DNA of 64,000 nucleotides from Desulfovibrio inopinatus DSM 10711. Lineage in GTDB: Bacteria > Desulfobacterota > Desulfovibrionia > Desulfovibrionales > Desulfovibrionaceae. The stretch lies in assembly GCF_000429305.1 (NCBI RefSeq), contig NZ_AUBP01000012.1, positions 1 to 64,000 on the forward strand, in the 5' to 3' direction. The translations under genes and the position numbers were made by a program. Positions within the stretch are counted from its first letter, which is position 1; each line of letters opens with the position of its first letter. Below are positions 1-9,181 of this stretch, in pieces. Below the pieces are notes generated by a model. It made no database searches. It had not been told where the DNA came from and saw only the letters and a program-made list of their open reading frames with translations.

Positions 1-285
1 ATTCAGGGACTTCAGGCTGAATTTGTAGCCGCCGACAAGGCTTATGACTGCAACAGCTTCATAAGTCTCATTATCGGACAGAATGCCAAGCCTGTTATTC
101 CGCCCAAAAAGAATCGTCGCAACCAGCGGAAATACGACAAGCACATTTACAAAGAACGACATCTCGTAGAGTGCTTTTTTTGCAAGCTCAAAGAGTTTAG
201 ACGAATCGCTACTCGTTACGAAAAATTGCAGATGACTTTCTTGGCAATGGTTACTATCGCCTCATGTCTCATCTGGTTGCGGTAA
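1..285 (+). mobile_element. IS5-type transposase, C-terminal part (cut by window edge)
   Basis: The frame is open from base 1 to a TAA at 283-285, giving 94 residues that lack the start of the protein. It reads like the DDE half of an IS5-family transposase: an 'AADKAYD' stretch carrying the second catalytic Asp, a 'VIPPKKNR' segment, then 'YKERHLVECFFCKLK', which matches the usual Y-(2)-R-(3)-E-(6)-K signature around the catalytic Glu, and a hydrophobic end 'IASCLIWLR'. The end is intact, so the element may be complete beyond the window. No regulation can be seen. Confidence 0.85.
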
Positions 286-303
286 TTTAGAAACACGCCC
301 TAG
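284..303. repeat. probable right end of the IS element with CTAG target
   Basis: Directly after the transposase stop comes AATTTAGAAACACGCCC, which resembles the terminal inverted repeats of IS427-like IS5 elements. It is followed by TAG, so CTAG falls at 300-303, a common target for this group. The partner end is outside the window, so this is inference. Confidence 0.45.
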
Positions 304-313
304 CAGAACCGAT

Positions 314-919
314 TTATCGCGTCGAGACAAGAACGAATTCATGGAACCGATCACCATGAATGGCCGTACGGGTAACAAGCGAATCAATACGCATTGCTGC
401 AGCATTCTCAAAGCGAGAGAGTGCGATCTCGGCACGATCACGCCGCCCCGCTACGGCCTCACGGGCTTCAGGCGTATCGCCAAATCGAGCGAGCTTTTGC
501 GAAAACCGCTTTTCCAAACCAACGTATTCATCCGATGCAACGAGTTTATCAGCCAAACAAACAATTTCGGCTTCGGTTATAGGGCCGGTAAATGATGTGA
601 AATCAACATGGTCCGCCACGATATGTGCCAAATCGGATCGTCCTAAAGAACGCAAAAGTGCTGCACCGGACGCGGCATGATTCGGTTTCCCTTTGGCGAT
701 ATCATGCACCACGGCGGATTCGGCAACCAATTCAACATCAATACCGGCGCCGGCATCACTCAAGGCCAGTGCCATGGCAACGGCGAGCCGAGCGACGGCC
801 CGACAATGCAAGGTGCGTTCTTTGCCCGGATTGTGAATATCCAACAGGGATTGCCCGCGAATCAGGGCTGCACGAACCGTTTCTGGCAGATACTCGTCCA
901 CCATTTCATTGTGAAGCAT
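314..919 (-). CDS. HD-domain phosphohydrolase
   Basis: A 201-residue protein with the HD metal-dependent phosphohydrolase pattern: a His near residue 38 ('TLHCRA'), the His-Asp pair at 72-73 ('VVHDIAKG'), then His residues near 99 and 104 ('HIVADHVD'). The fold is known to hydrolyse phosphoesters of nucleotides or related compounds; the substrate cannot be read here. It is soluble, with no signal peptide. A purine-rich GAGAGAGAAAA stretch precedes the ATG. Its stop lies about 10 bases from the IS end, so the insertion sits just behind the gene and probably removed or replaced its natural downstream region. Confidence 0.8.
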   Translation of the reverse strand: MLHNEMVDEYLPETVRAALIRGQSLLDIHNPGKERTLHCRAVARLAVAMALALSDAGAGIDVELVAESAVVHDIAKGKPNHAASGAALLRSLGRSDLAHIVADHVDFTSFTGPITEAEIVCLADKLVASDEYVGLEKRFSQKLARFGDTPEAREAVAGRRDRAEIALSRFENAAAMRIDSLVTRTAIHGDRFHEFVLVSTR

Positions 920-998
920 TTTTCTCTCTCGAATCTCTTAATATAATTAGAAAAAAATCTCGCTGGCTTTTTCCCCAAACTTAACGTTAGAAGCGGCC

Positions 999-1310
999 AT
1001 GCGAAAAAAATACCTACTCTTTGCCCTGCTTACACTGCTTGGCATGCCCTGCATGTCGTCTGGACAATCCATGCAATCCACTCCTCCGCCTCCGCCAGCT
1101 GTCACAGGTGAAGCCACTCCCCTCACTCCGACAGCCGACACGCGGCCTAGCGAGACGTTGAGCGCCGAGGAACAAAAAATGCGGGCCTATTTTGAGGCTC
1201 TTCATCATCAAAATGACGCCGATTTCTCGCAATACAGAGAGTCAATAGTCAACAAATATAAGTCCGTGCCCCAAAAAGACAAACAGGCACGTCCTCCTAA
1301 AACACCATAA
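999..1310 (+). CDS. small exported protein of unknown function
   Basis: A 103-residue protein with an N-terminal signal peptide (MRKK followed by a Leu-rich core to about residue 20), then a Pro-rich segment ('PPPPPA' near 28-33) and a charged, Lys-rich C-terminus. No domain is recognised. It is divergent from the HD gene, with about 80 bases between them that must hold both promoters. The ribosome binding site is weak. It is likely periplasmic. Confidence 0.55.
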   Translation: MRKKYLLFALLTLLGMPCMSSGQSMQSTPPPPPAVTGEATPLTPTADTRPSETLSAEEQKMRAYFEALHHQNDADFSQYRESIVNKYKSVPQKDKQARPPKTP

Positions 1311-1354
1311 CCACTTAAGGAGTTATAAAAAACGGCTCTGGAAAGGTATGTTCT

Positions 1355-1741
1355 ATGCCAGCAATACATCTTGACCATCTTGTTCTAACGGTTGCCGATA
1401 TCAATCGCACCGCCCAATTTTATAATACCCTACTTGGGCTTGAAGTCCGAAAGACGTCATCGGGACGCGTCTCGCTCCATTTCGGAAATCAGAAAATCAA
1501 TCTTCATCAACACAGAGCCGAATTCGAGCCCAAAGCCCAATATCCTCTCCCGGGTTCGGCCGATCTGTGTTTTCTCATTGATGAGACCATTGATGACCTG
1601 ACATCTCGCCTTGCAAAAGAATATATCGACATCATCGAAGGCCCGGTCCAACGAAACGGAGCAAATGGCCCTATGCTCAGCATCTATTTCCGCGACCCTG
1701 ATGGCAACCTCCTCGAAGCCGCGACGCTTATTGCCTCATAA
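1355..1741 (+). CDS. VOC (glyoxalase/dioxygenase-fold) family protein
   Basis: A 128-residue single-domain protein of the vicinal oxygen chelate superfamily. It has the typical opening 'HLDHLVLTVADINR..FY..LLG', a central 'LHFGNQKINLHQH' strand and the ending 'FRDPDGNLLEA', which supplies the usual metal-ligand His and Glu positions. Members include glyoxalase I, dioxygenases and resistance proteins, so the substrate is unknown. GGAAAGG lies 8 bases before the ATG. It converges on serS. Confidence 0.85.
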   Translation: MPAIHLDHLVLTVADINRTAQFYNTLLGLEVRKTSSGRVSLHFGNQKINLHQHRAEFEPKAQYPLPGSADLCFLIDETIDDLTSRLAKEYIDIIEGPVQRNGANGPMLSIYFRDPDGNLLEAATLIAS

Positions 1742-1873
1742 TATTTGCTCTCTTTTCCTCTAAGAAGCGACCAAAGGCCCCCTCTTCTGCCAACCAAAAG
1801 GAGACGGCCAGAAGCAGCGCGGGAAAACATTCTCCCGTCCTGGTTCTGACCGCCTACCCCATATATCTGACGA

Positions 1874-3157
1874 CTACCCTTGGGGTTCGATGACTTCGCG
1901 ACCATGCATATAGGGACGAAGCACTTCTGGAATGACCAGAGAACCGTCTTTTTGCACATAGTTTTCAATAACCGCGACAAGCGTTCTGCCAACGGCCAAA
2001 CCTGATCCATTCAGAGTGTGGACAAGGCTCGTTTTCTTGGAACCAGAAGGACGAAAACGGATGCCGGCTCGACGAGCCTGAAAATCCTCGAAGTTGGAAC
2101 AAGACGAAATTTCACGATATTTCTTCTGACCGGGCAAATAGACTTCGAGATCGTATGTCTTTGCAGCGGAAAAGCCGATATCACCGGCGCACAAGGCAAC
2201 AACCCGGTACGGCAAGTCAAGTCGTTGAAGAATGGCTTCGGCGTGGCCGGTAAGCCGCTCAAGCTCATCATACGATGTATCCGGATGGACAAACCGGACA
2301 AGCTCGACCTTGTTGAATTGATGTTGCCGAATCAGACCGCGCGTATCTTTTCCATAGGAACCGGCTTCGGATCGAAAACAGGGTGTATGCGCGCAATACG
2401 TAATGGGAAGATCCGCTTCGTCAAGCGTTTCATCACGATGCAGATTGGTGAGTGGAACTTCGGCTGTGGGTATGAGATAAAAATCTTTGAAATCGAGACG
2501 AAAAAGATCTTCTGCAAACTTAGGAAGTTGCCCTGTGCCATAAAGGCTATCGCTGTTGACGATAGCAGGGGGCAATACTTCCGTGTAGCCGTGTTCGACC
2601 GTTTGCATATCGAGCATAAAGTTGGCCAGAGCACGTTCCATTGCTGCGGCCCAGCCCCGAGACACACAAAAACGGCTGCCTGTAATTTTTGCTGCACGCT
2701 CGAAATCAAGACCGGCAAGGCGTTCTCCCACCTCCCAGTGATTGGGGGCATCGTCCTGCGCCTCCGGAATTTCGCCGACAACACGAACAACGGGGTTGTC
2801 ATTTTCATCGGTCCCATCGGGAACACTCGCGTGGGGCATATTTGGAATGGCCATCAGCAACTGGGAGACGGCCTCGTCAACGCCCTTGAGTTCTTCATCA
2901 AGAGCCTTGATTCGCGCAGACAAATCCCCCATACTCGCGATGATATCGGAAGCGTCTTCCTTGGCCCGCTTTTTTTTAGCAACTTCGGCGGATGCGGCGT
3001 TACGTTCGCTTTTGAGGGTTTCCACCTCGGTCAAAAGAGCGCGCCGTTTGGCATCGATTTGGGCGAATTCGTCCATATTGACGCCTGCGCCTCCTCGCCG
3101 GGCCAGGGCGTCTTTGACCGCCTCAATATTGTTTCTGACGAATTTGACGTCGAGCAC
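1874..3157 (-). CDS. serS: seryl-tRNA synthetase
   Basis: This enzyme attaches serine to tRNA-Ser (and to tRNA-Sec for selenocysteine synthesis) in the cytoplasm. The 427-residue chain opens with the N-terminal helical arm (about residues 1-105, '[17 protein letters not shown]') that grips the tRNA long arm. The class II core follows, with 'TAEVPLTN', motif 2 '[21 protein letters not shown]' split around Arg, and motif 3 '[18 protein letters not shown]'. I chose the GTG at 3157, since AAGGAGA sits 6 bases upstream and the protein then starts [10 protein letters not shown] as in the family. The open frame extends 16 codons further upstream without a good site. Confidence 0.97.
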   Translation of the reverse strand: MLDVKFVRNNIEAVKDALARRGGAGVNMDEFAQIDAKRRALLTEVETLKSERNAASAEVAKKKRAKEDASDIIASMGDLSARIKALDEELKGVDEAVSQLLMAIPNMPHASVPDGTDENDNPVVRVVGEIPEAQDDAPNHWEVGERLAGLDFERAAKITGSRFCVSRGWAAAMERALANFMLDMQTVEHGYTEVLPPAIVNSDSLYGTGQLPKFAEDLFRLDFKDFYLIPTAEVPLTNLHRDETLDEADLPITYCAHTPCFRSEAGSYGKDTRGLIRQHQFNKVELVRFVHPDTSYDELERLTGHAEAILQRLDLPYRVVALCAGDIGFSAAKTYDLEVYLPGQKKYREISSCSNFEDFQARRAGIRFRPSGSKKTSLVHTLNGSGLAVGRTLVAVIENYVQKDGSLVIPEVLRPYMHGREVIEPQG

Positions 3158-3399
3158 GACGTGTCTCCTTGTTGTAGTATAGAGTCGCTTGCTGCTGCAA
3201 TTCAACGTGTGTTCGGCGCGGTCTTACTCGCGTTTTCAAGCATGCGTCAAGAGAGTGAACACGGTATGATGAAGCGTTCAACACAACCATTTTCAACGTC
3301 TTGACAGGAAAAACAGAAGAAAATGCGATGTTTTCCCCTTGATCCCGAAGACGAATGCAGGCAATACGAACTCCGTTCCGAAAAAGCTAACCATTTACG

Positions 3400-3897
3400 A
3401 TGCTAGTTATGATAACACAACGCGAACTTGAATACACTATTGGTCTCCTCGGTGATCGACTTGTCGAACGAGGCCTTACTCTGTCGTGTGCTGAATCTTG
3501 TACAGGCGGTCTGGCTGCGAGTCTTCTGACCGACATTTCGGGCTCGTCCCGTTGGTTTGTCGGAGGTATTGTTGCCTACGCCAACCAAATAAAGACTAAC
3601 ATCCTTGGCGTTGCCGAATCGATTCTGATAGAACATGGAGCTGTCAGCAGTGAGACGGTTCTGGCAATGGCTGCTGGTGTGCGTCGTACAATGCAAGCGG
3701 ATGTGAGCTTTGCTCTATCGGGCGTTGCCGGCCCAACCGGGGGAACTCCGGAAAAACCAGTCGGCACCGTTTGGATAGCCTGGGATATTGGAGAGCGACA
3801 CATCAGCGATGTATATCATTTGGGGGGAGATCGGCAGGAGATAAAATTTCAAAGCGCAGCTCATGCCATCACACGTCTGGCCGAGTTGCTCGAATAA
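3400..3897 (+). CDS. pncC: nicotinamide-nucleotide amidase (CinA C-terminal type)
   Basis: This enzyme hydrolyses nicotinamide mononucleotide to nicotinate mononucleotide, recycling the by-product of NAD-dependent DNA ligase. The 165-residue protein is the stand-alone CinA C-terminal domain with 'AESCTGG' (catalytic Ser), 'YANQIKTN' (Tyr and Lys of the active site) and 'AGPTGGTPEKPVGTV'. The start may be the ATG at 3400 or the one at 3409; neither has a clear ribosome binding site. The HU gene follows 91 bases later. Confidence 0.92.
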   Translation: MLVMITQRELEYTIGLLGDRLVERGLTLSCAESCTGGLAASLLTDISGSSRWFVGGIVAYANQIKTNILGVAESILIEHGAVSSETVLAMAAGVRRTMQADVSFALSGVAGPTGGTPEKPVGTVWIAWDIGERHISDVYHLGGDRQEIKFQSAAHAITRLAELLE

Positions 3898-3988
3898 ACC
3901 AAGAAAGAGGATAGCCCGCATCTCGTCTTTACAGATTGCCAAAGCGGTGCTAACGGCCTGTTCACATTACTTCTGGAGGATACGTTCC

Positions 3989-4261
3989 ATGACAAAAGAT
4001 GATCTCGTTACGAAAATGGCTCAAAGCGCTCAGTTGAGCAAAGCTGAAGCCGGCCGCGGTCTCGATGCCCTCTTGCAGGCCATTGAAGATGAACTTGTCG
4101 CTGGCGGAAAAGTCACCCTGACAGGGTTCGGCACGTTCTCAAGCAAAGAGCAAGCCGCTCGCACCGGCCGCAATCCTCGCACAGGCGAACCAATTCAAAT
4201 TGCAGCTCGCAAATCCGTCAAATTCGCGCCGGGAAAAGACCTCAAAGAAGCCGTCAAATAA
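3989..4261 (+). CDS. HU-family DNA-binding protein
   Basis: A 90-residue histone-like protein that bends and compacts DNA. It has the whole family pattern: 'MTKDDLVTKMA', 'LLQAIEDEL..GGKVTLTGFGTF', the arm 'RTGRNPRTGEPIQIAA' with the intercalating Pro, and 'KSVKFAPGKDLKEAV'. The ATG at 3989 has TGGAGGA about 9 bases upstream and gives the normal HU length; the longer open frame from 3863 is not credible. It ends in a strong terminator at 4347-4382, so it closes the pncC-HU unit. It could be hupB or a paralogue. Confidence 0.95.
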   Translation: MTKDDLVTKMAQSAQLSKAEAGRGLDALLQAIEDELVAGGKVTLTGFGTFSSKEQAARTGRNPRTGEPIQIAARKSVKFAPGKDLKEAVK

Positions 4262-4346
4262 TAATGACTGCCCCGCGATAGCGCCACGAGAACGACGTAG
4301 CGACACCACGTTTATCCTCGCACAATGCCAAGGGTTCTTCCCTTGA

Positions 4347-4382
4347 AAAAAGGCCGGTTTATCCAACCGGCCTTTTTGTTTT
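4347..4382 (+). terminator. Rho-independent terminator after HU
   Basis: A 13-bp perfect stem (AAAAAGGCCGGTT at 4347-4359 with AACCGGCCTTTTT at 4365-4377) with a 5-base loop is followed by GTTTT. The A and T tracts inside the stem make it a classic intrinsic terminator. Confidence 0.93.
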
Positions 4383-4397
4383 CTTGTACGCAAGACC

Positions 4398-7300
4398 ATG
4401 CTATACGACAAGGCATCATCTCTGAAGAAACGATGCAATATCACAACCCAAAACAAGACGGCTCCCACTGTGTCTGAAGATTCCCGAGAAAGAAGTACGA
4501 CGTCAGCTCGGCGCATAATGCGTTCATCGATAAAGCATCGGCTTTTTCTTGGGTTTGGCCTTATATTTACTGTCATATTTTTTATTCTTGTTGCAACGAG
4601 CCAACGCATAGTATTATTCAACGACCAGTTTGACACATTTATCCACTCTGATATCCCTGTAGAAAAAAGCATATATGAATTAAAATTCAATGCAGAACAA
4701 GTCACGTCATCAACATCGAACTATATACGAAGTCACAACAAAAAAGATTGGAACAAGATACACTCATCATCTGTAGAATACGCACAAAATATAGAGTGTA
4801 TCATCTCTATAAGTCGATCAACTTCACTTCAAAATATTGCTAAAGATATCCAAACAGAATTTCAATCTTTTGTTAGAACAGCAAGTAAAATCATACAACT
4901 CGTTGACAATCGCAACAAAGACCTCAAGTCTCTTCAAGAAGTCCGTGCCGCATTATACGAAAAAGCTCAAAGCCTGAAGAAAACTATAGGCGCATCTCAG
5001 GATGAAGCACGCCAAACACAATTACATATCGATGAAGTACTCCATGCAATAGACGACATGTTTCTTGCCCTCCATGCAACCATAGATATCTCGCACAACA
5101 CTGCACGCATGGAATTTTATGAACGAGTCAAGGCTATCGAGCAAATTACCCCTCCCCTCCGTCTCAACTTGGCGACACCAAAGACATATCGCCAATTCAT
5201 GTCGCTGCTCGCACTCAAAAACGACGCTGTCGATAAAGGCAGGACGATTATATCTCAAACGCTGGACATTCACCGACTATTTGAAAAATTCGATGAAAAG
5301 AGAACACGGCTCGACACGATGATAGACCGAAAATTGAGTGTTGTCCTGGATCAAAACATCAATCAAGAGCTGGTTGCGACAAAAACGGCGAGCCGCTCGG
5401 CTTTTGTCCTGATTCTCCTTTTCGGTGTTGTGACTTTTGTTCTTGGTGTTCCTCTTGCTTGGCTTTTTTCCCGCTCCATTTTGAAGAATGAAGCCTCCCT
5501 GCTCCGCTCCCGTCGTCATTTGAGTATCACCAGACGCATAGCCAATGCTTTTTTGGCAACAAAAACTGATGAAATCTACGTGCAAGTCTTGGCTGTTGTC
5601 CTTCATGCGCTCCAAAGCAAACATGGATATTTCGGATATATCAATGAGCACGGCGACCTTGAATGCCCGACATTGGATAAACAGCAAAAGCCTGCCTGCC
5701 ATACGGCACCAGACATCACACCGAACACAATGTGTTGCACGCACTGGCAAGAGCAAAGAATATCTCCACAGGTTTACACGGAGATAGCCCGAGCACGTCT
5801 GCCCAACGGACATATCCACCTCGATAATGCCCTGGTGGCACCGATCATTCATCAGGAAAGACTTGTTGGACAACTTGCCGTAGCTAATAAGTACAACGGG
5901 TACGACCAAGAGGATGTAGAACTTTTTGAAGTTATCGCCGGATACATTGCCCCGATTCTTGCCTTGCACCTGGAAAACTATCGAGCAGAACGTAAACGGC
6001 ATGCAGTGGAAACGGCACTCCGTGAAAGCGAACGAAACTACCGATTGTTGGCTGAAAATGCAGACGATGTCATTTGGAGTATCGATGCATCTGGTCATAT
6101 CCAGTATATCAGCCCTTCAGCTGATCGACTTTTCGGTCAGACCACGCAATCCGTCTCAAGCATGACCGGACATTCCTTTGAAGAATTGTTAATGCCGCAG
6201 TCACGTCCCATATTTCGGAATGTCCTGACACAAATGCGTATACCTCTCCCAGACGCCCCCACTTCCTCACATTCAGGGCATCGATTAGAGCTTGAGGTCC
6301 CCGGCCCCGGTATGCTGCCCGTCTGGACGGAAACACTCCTCACCCCGTTGATTTCGGAAGACACCGCCTCTCCGGTCTTCTTGGGAGTCACCCGAGACAT
6401 TACCGTACGTAAAAATATGGAAGCCGATTTGGGGCTACGCCTTCGGTATGAAGTGACGTTACTCGCCTGCGCGACCAATCTACTTTCCACATCGTCTATG
6501 GAAACAAAGACCACCTTACCTCAAACACTCTCTCTCATTCTCGACGCAGCCGAACTCGATAGGACGGTGCTCTATTATAATGAAGAGTCCGACCATAGCA
6601 TTCCAACAGCCAAAATATTTATTCAACTTCGATCGAACCGCGGACTCAGACATTCCAACGAGTTCAATGAAGCAATCGACTTCTCCTATGCCAATCTCGA
6701 CCCCGTTATACGTCGCGACCTCTCTTCCGGCCACCGTGTCGTTTTGACTCGTGCCCACAACAGCACCGTTGGACACCTTTTAGGAAATACTGGAAGCGGT
6801 GTATTATGCCCTTTATTTGTACGTTCCCAATGGTATGGGATTCTCTGTTTTTTCGATGATCAACGCACAACGACTTGGGCTGAAAGCCGTCAACGATTCC
6901 TCACAACAGCGGCGGAAATGGTCTCAGCATTTCTCGAAAGCCGCCTTGCTGAAGAAGAGCTCACCCAAGCCAAGCAGCAAGCCGAACTGTCAGATAAAGC
7001 CAAAACAACATTTCTCGCCACGATGAGTCATGAACTCCGCACCCCAATGAACGGCGTTCTCGGCATGGTGGAACTTCTTGAGACGACAGCGCTCAGTGAC
7101 GAGCAGAGTGAATATGTGGACTCCCTGAGGTCGTCGAGCAAACTCTTACTCAATCTCATCAATCGTATTCTTGAATTTTCGAGGATGTCTTCTCTAAAGG
7201 AAGAACTCGAATCCATCTCCTTTTCGCCAGCCTTCGTCGTTCAAACCATTGCAACGACACTCAGTGCTGCCATTGAACAAAAAGGGCTTGAGCTGACGAC

Positions 7301-7736
7301 AGATGTTGACCCCGATGTCCCCGAATCTGTTGTTGGCGATGTCGGTAAACTCCATCAAATTCTGTCTCATTTGGTAGAGAATGCTGTCAAATTCACCGAA
7401 GAAGGAACACTGCATATTCACATCCAACGCATCCCCCCTGATGAGAGAGATCCCCTGCCCCTTGCACCACGGCATGTTCGCCTTGCGTTCTCAGTCACAG
7501 ACACGGGCATAGGGATCAGCGAGACCGATCAACAACGTATTTTAGAACCATTTGTTCAGGCCGATGACGTCAAAACCCGCAAATACGACGGGACAGGTTT
7601 AACTCTTTCAATAGCCGCCCGACTTGTAGAACTCATGCAAGGGCGTTTAACCATTACAAGTGCTTTGGGTAAAGGAAGTACGTTTACAGCGATTCTCGAT
7701 TTTGGAATTATGTCGCACTCCGCAACAACACAGTAG
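4398..7736 (+). CDS. membrane sensor histidine kinase (sensor-GAF-PAS-GAF-kinase)
   Basis: An inner-membrane signalling kinase of up to 1112 residues. Visible order: a transmembrane helix near 48-68, a helical periplasmic sensor, a second helix near 335-358, a GAF-like domain (about 375-535), PAS (about 545-675), a second GAF-like region (about 690-860), HisKA with the phospho-acceptor His878 in 'MSHELRTPMNG', and HATPase with 'NAVKFTEEG' and 'DTGIGIS'. The glycine lid reads GTGLTL instead of the usual GTGLGL. There is no receiver domain and no response regulator gene beside it, so the partner is elsewhere. The start is uncertain: the ATG at 4518 (MRSSIKHR) would place the first helix close to the N-terminus. 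A CreD-like gene follows 16 bases downstream. Confidence 0.88.
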   Translation: MLYDKASSLKKRCNITTQNKTAPTVSEDSRERSTTSARRIMRSSIKHRLFLGFGLIFTVIFFILVATSQRIVLFNDQFDTFIHSDIPVEKSIYELKFNAEQVTSSTSNYIRSHNKKDWNKIHSSSVEYAQNIECIISISRSTSLQNIAKDIQTEFQSFVRTASKIIQLVDNRNKDLKSLQEVRAALYEKAQSLKKTIGASQDEARQTQLHIDEVLHAIDDMFLALHATIDISHNTARMEFYERVKAIEQITPPLRLNLATPKTYRQFMSLLALKNDAVDKGRTIISQTLDIHRLFEKFDEKRTRLDTMIDRKLSVVLDQNINQELVATKTASRSAFVLILLFGVVTFVLGVPLAWLFSRSILKNEASLLRSRRHLSITRRIANAFLATKTDEIYVQVLAVVLHALQSKHGYFGYINEHGDLECPTLDKQQKPACHTAPDITPNTMCCTHWQEQRISPQVYTEIARARLPNGHIHLDNALVAPIIHQERLVGQLAVANKYNGYDQEDVELFEVIAGYIAPILALHLENYRAERKRHAVETALRESERNYRLLAENADDVIWSIDASGHIQYISPSADRLFGQTTQSVSSMTGHSFEELLMPQSRPIFRNVLTQMRIPLPDAPTSSHSGHRLELEVPGPGMLPVWTETLLTPLISEDTASPVFLGVTRDITVRKNMEADLGLRLRYEVTLLACATNLLSTSSMETKTTLPQTLSLILDAAELDRTVLYYNEESDHSIPTAKIFIQLRSNRGLRHSNEFNEAIDFSYANLDPVIRRDLSSGHRVVLTRAHNSTVGHLLGNTGSGVLCPLFVRSQWYGILCFFDDQRTTTWAESRQRFLTTAAEMVSAFLESRLAEEELTQAKQQAELSDKAKTTFLATMSHELRTPMNGVLGMVELLETTALSDEQSEYVDSLRSSSKLLLNLINRILEFSRMSSLKEELESISFSPAFVVQTIATTLSAAIEQKGLELTTDVDPDVPESVVGDVGKLHQILSHLVENAVKFTEEGTLHIHIQRIPPDERDPLPLAPRHVRLAFSVTDTGIGISETDQQRILEPFVQADDVKTRKYDGTGLTLSIAARLVELMQGRLTITSALGKGSTFTAILDFGIMSHSATTQ

Positions 7737-7752
7737 CCCAACGAGAAACGAT

Positions 7753-8985
7753 ATGATCCGTCGCATCATTGCTATTTTTATTATCTACGCTGGCATCAGC
7801 TTGGCATGGATTGCACTCGGCATAGGAGCATCGTTTCGTGCCGACGATGTCGAAAACGGATTGCGTTCGGCGGTTGATTCGCTTTGGGGAGCACCGCAAC
7901 GACAATATGCACCGCACGTTTTCTATACGGAACCAGTTGCAACAGAAACGACGAACTCCGATGGAACAACGATTATCCATGAGACAGAGCGCGAAGTGGA
8001 TCTCATGTTGAGCAGGTCACGTATCAACATCGACATCCAACTGACACCACGGCGAAAAGGTTTAAAATGGTACGCCACATACACAACAAAATTTGCAGCC
8101 GAATATGCGGTCATCAATACAACAGATGCTGAGCACAGGCTGCTCTTTGACTTTAATTTTCCGGATAGCGAAGGAATCTTTGATGATTTTCAGGTGAATC
8201 TGAATGGAAAAATTCAGGAAAGCGTCAAAGTACAAAATGGGTACTTTCGCGTGGAGCAACGGCTTGAACCTGGAGACAGCATGACGGTCGGCATCGACTT
8301 TGCTTCACGCGGCCTCGAATCATGGACCTACATTCCCGGAAACGGCGTAACACAAGTTCGTGACTTCATCCTGACAATGACCACGGATTTCAATGCTGTC
8401 GATTTTCCTGATACGGGAATGTCTCCAACGAAGAAGGAATCTCTCGATCACGGCTGGCGTTTAACGTGGGGTTTTTCCAATCTCTTGACCGGCTCCAACA
8501 TGGGGCTTGTCATGCCCACCAAACTTGATCCCGGCCCCTGGGTGGCCAAAGTCAGTTTTGCTGCGCCTATCTCGCTGTTCTTTTTCTTCTTTATACTGTT
8601 TATTCTCAGTCTGGTACAAAATTGGTCGCTACATCCCATGCATTACTTCTTTATCGGATGTTCATTCTTCAGTTTCCACCTCTTATTAGCTTACCTTGTC
8701 GATCACATGAGCATCCATACCGCTTTCGCCATTTCCTCGGCGGTATCCATGCTGCTTGTTATGTCTTACACACGGCTTCTTGTCAGCACCCCCCGAGGAC
8801 TCATGGAAATTGGACTTGCCCAGCTCGTGTATCTCATTTTCTTTTCCTACTCCTTCTTTTACAAAGGGTATACAGGCCTCATCATCACGATACTTGCCAT
8901 TGTAAGTCTCTTTGTGGTCATGCAGGTCACGGCAAAAATGAATTGGGACGAAATTTTTTCACCGACAAAACGACAAGCGATGTAG
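7753..8985 (+). CDS. CreD-like inner membrane protein
   Basis: A 410-residue membrane protein with one N-terminal helix (about 5-26), a roughly 240-residue extracytoplasmic beta-rich region, and about six C-terminal helices. The layout and the segment 'FHLLLAYLVDHMSIHTAF' resemble CreD, the envelope-stress protein of the CreBC regulon. The ATG at 7753 is chosen because it begins the membrane helix and lies 16 bases after the kinase stop; the upstream purines are weak. The coupling to a kinase mirrors creC-creD in enterobacteria. The assignment rests on topology and short similarity, so it is moderate. Confidence 0.6.
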   Translation: MIRRIIAIFIIYAGISLAWIALGIGASFRADDVENGLRSAVDSLWGAPQRQYAPHVFYTEPVATETTNSDGTTIIHETEREVDLMLSRSRINIDIQLTPRRKGLKWYATYTTKFAAEYAVINTTDAEHRLLFDFNFPDSEGIFDDFQVNLNGKIQESVKVQNGYFRVEQRLEPGDSMTVGIDFASRGLESWTYIPGNGVTQVRDFILTMTTDFNAVDFPDTGMSPTKKESLDHGWRLTWGFSNLLTGSNMGLVMPTKLDPGPWVAKVSFAAPISLFFFFFILFILSLVQNWSLHPMHYFFIGCSFFSFHLLLAYLVDHMSIHTAFAISSAVSMLLVMSYTRLLVSTPRGLMEIGLAQLVYLIFFSYSFFYKGYTGLIITILAIVSLFVVMQVTAKMNWDEIFSPTKRQAM

Positions 8986-9094
8986 TGTTGCATTGTATTT
9001 GAAATCAATCGTTTTTTCTATTGTCGCGCCACAAAGAGCACGATACGTCAACGCTATGACAGAATGTGACATTTAAGCTTTTTCTTGTCATATT

Positions 9095-9120
9095 TAGCCT
9101 GTTTTCCCGAAAACAGGCTA
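9095..9120. repeat. perfect hairpin upstream of cheV
   Basis: An 11-bp perfect inverted repeat (TAGCCTGTTTT / AAAACAGGCTA) with a 4-base loop CCCG. There is no T-tract on either strand, so it is not a standard terminator. It lies 60 bases before the cheV start and could mark the end of the creD transcript or a structured leader. Confidence 0.6.
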
Positions 9121-9181
9121 TGAGAGCGTCTTACAAGCCGGCGACGACCAGCATAACCTCGAACGGAATGCGAGAAGATGT

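Noticed and set aside
2018-3304. 428-codon open frame on the plus strand
   Set aside because: It is antisense to serS, which has full family motifs; the frame has no ribosome binding site and its product no recognisable domain.
5277-6098. 273-codon open frame on the minus strand inside the sensor kinase
   Set aside because: It is a shadow of the kinase gene; the composition is unlike a real protein and there is no start site.
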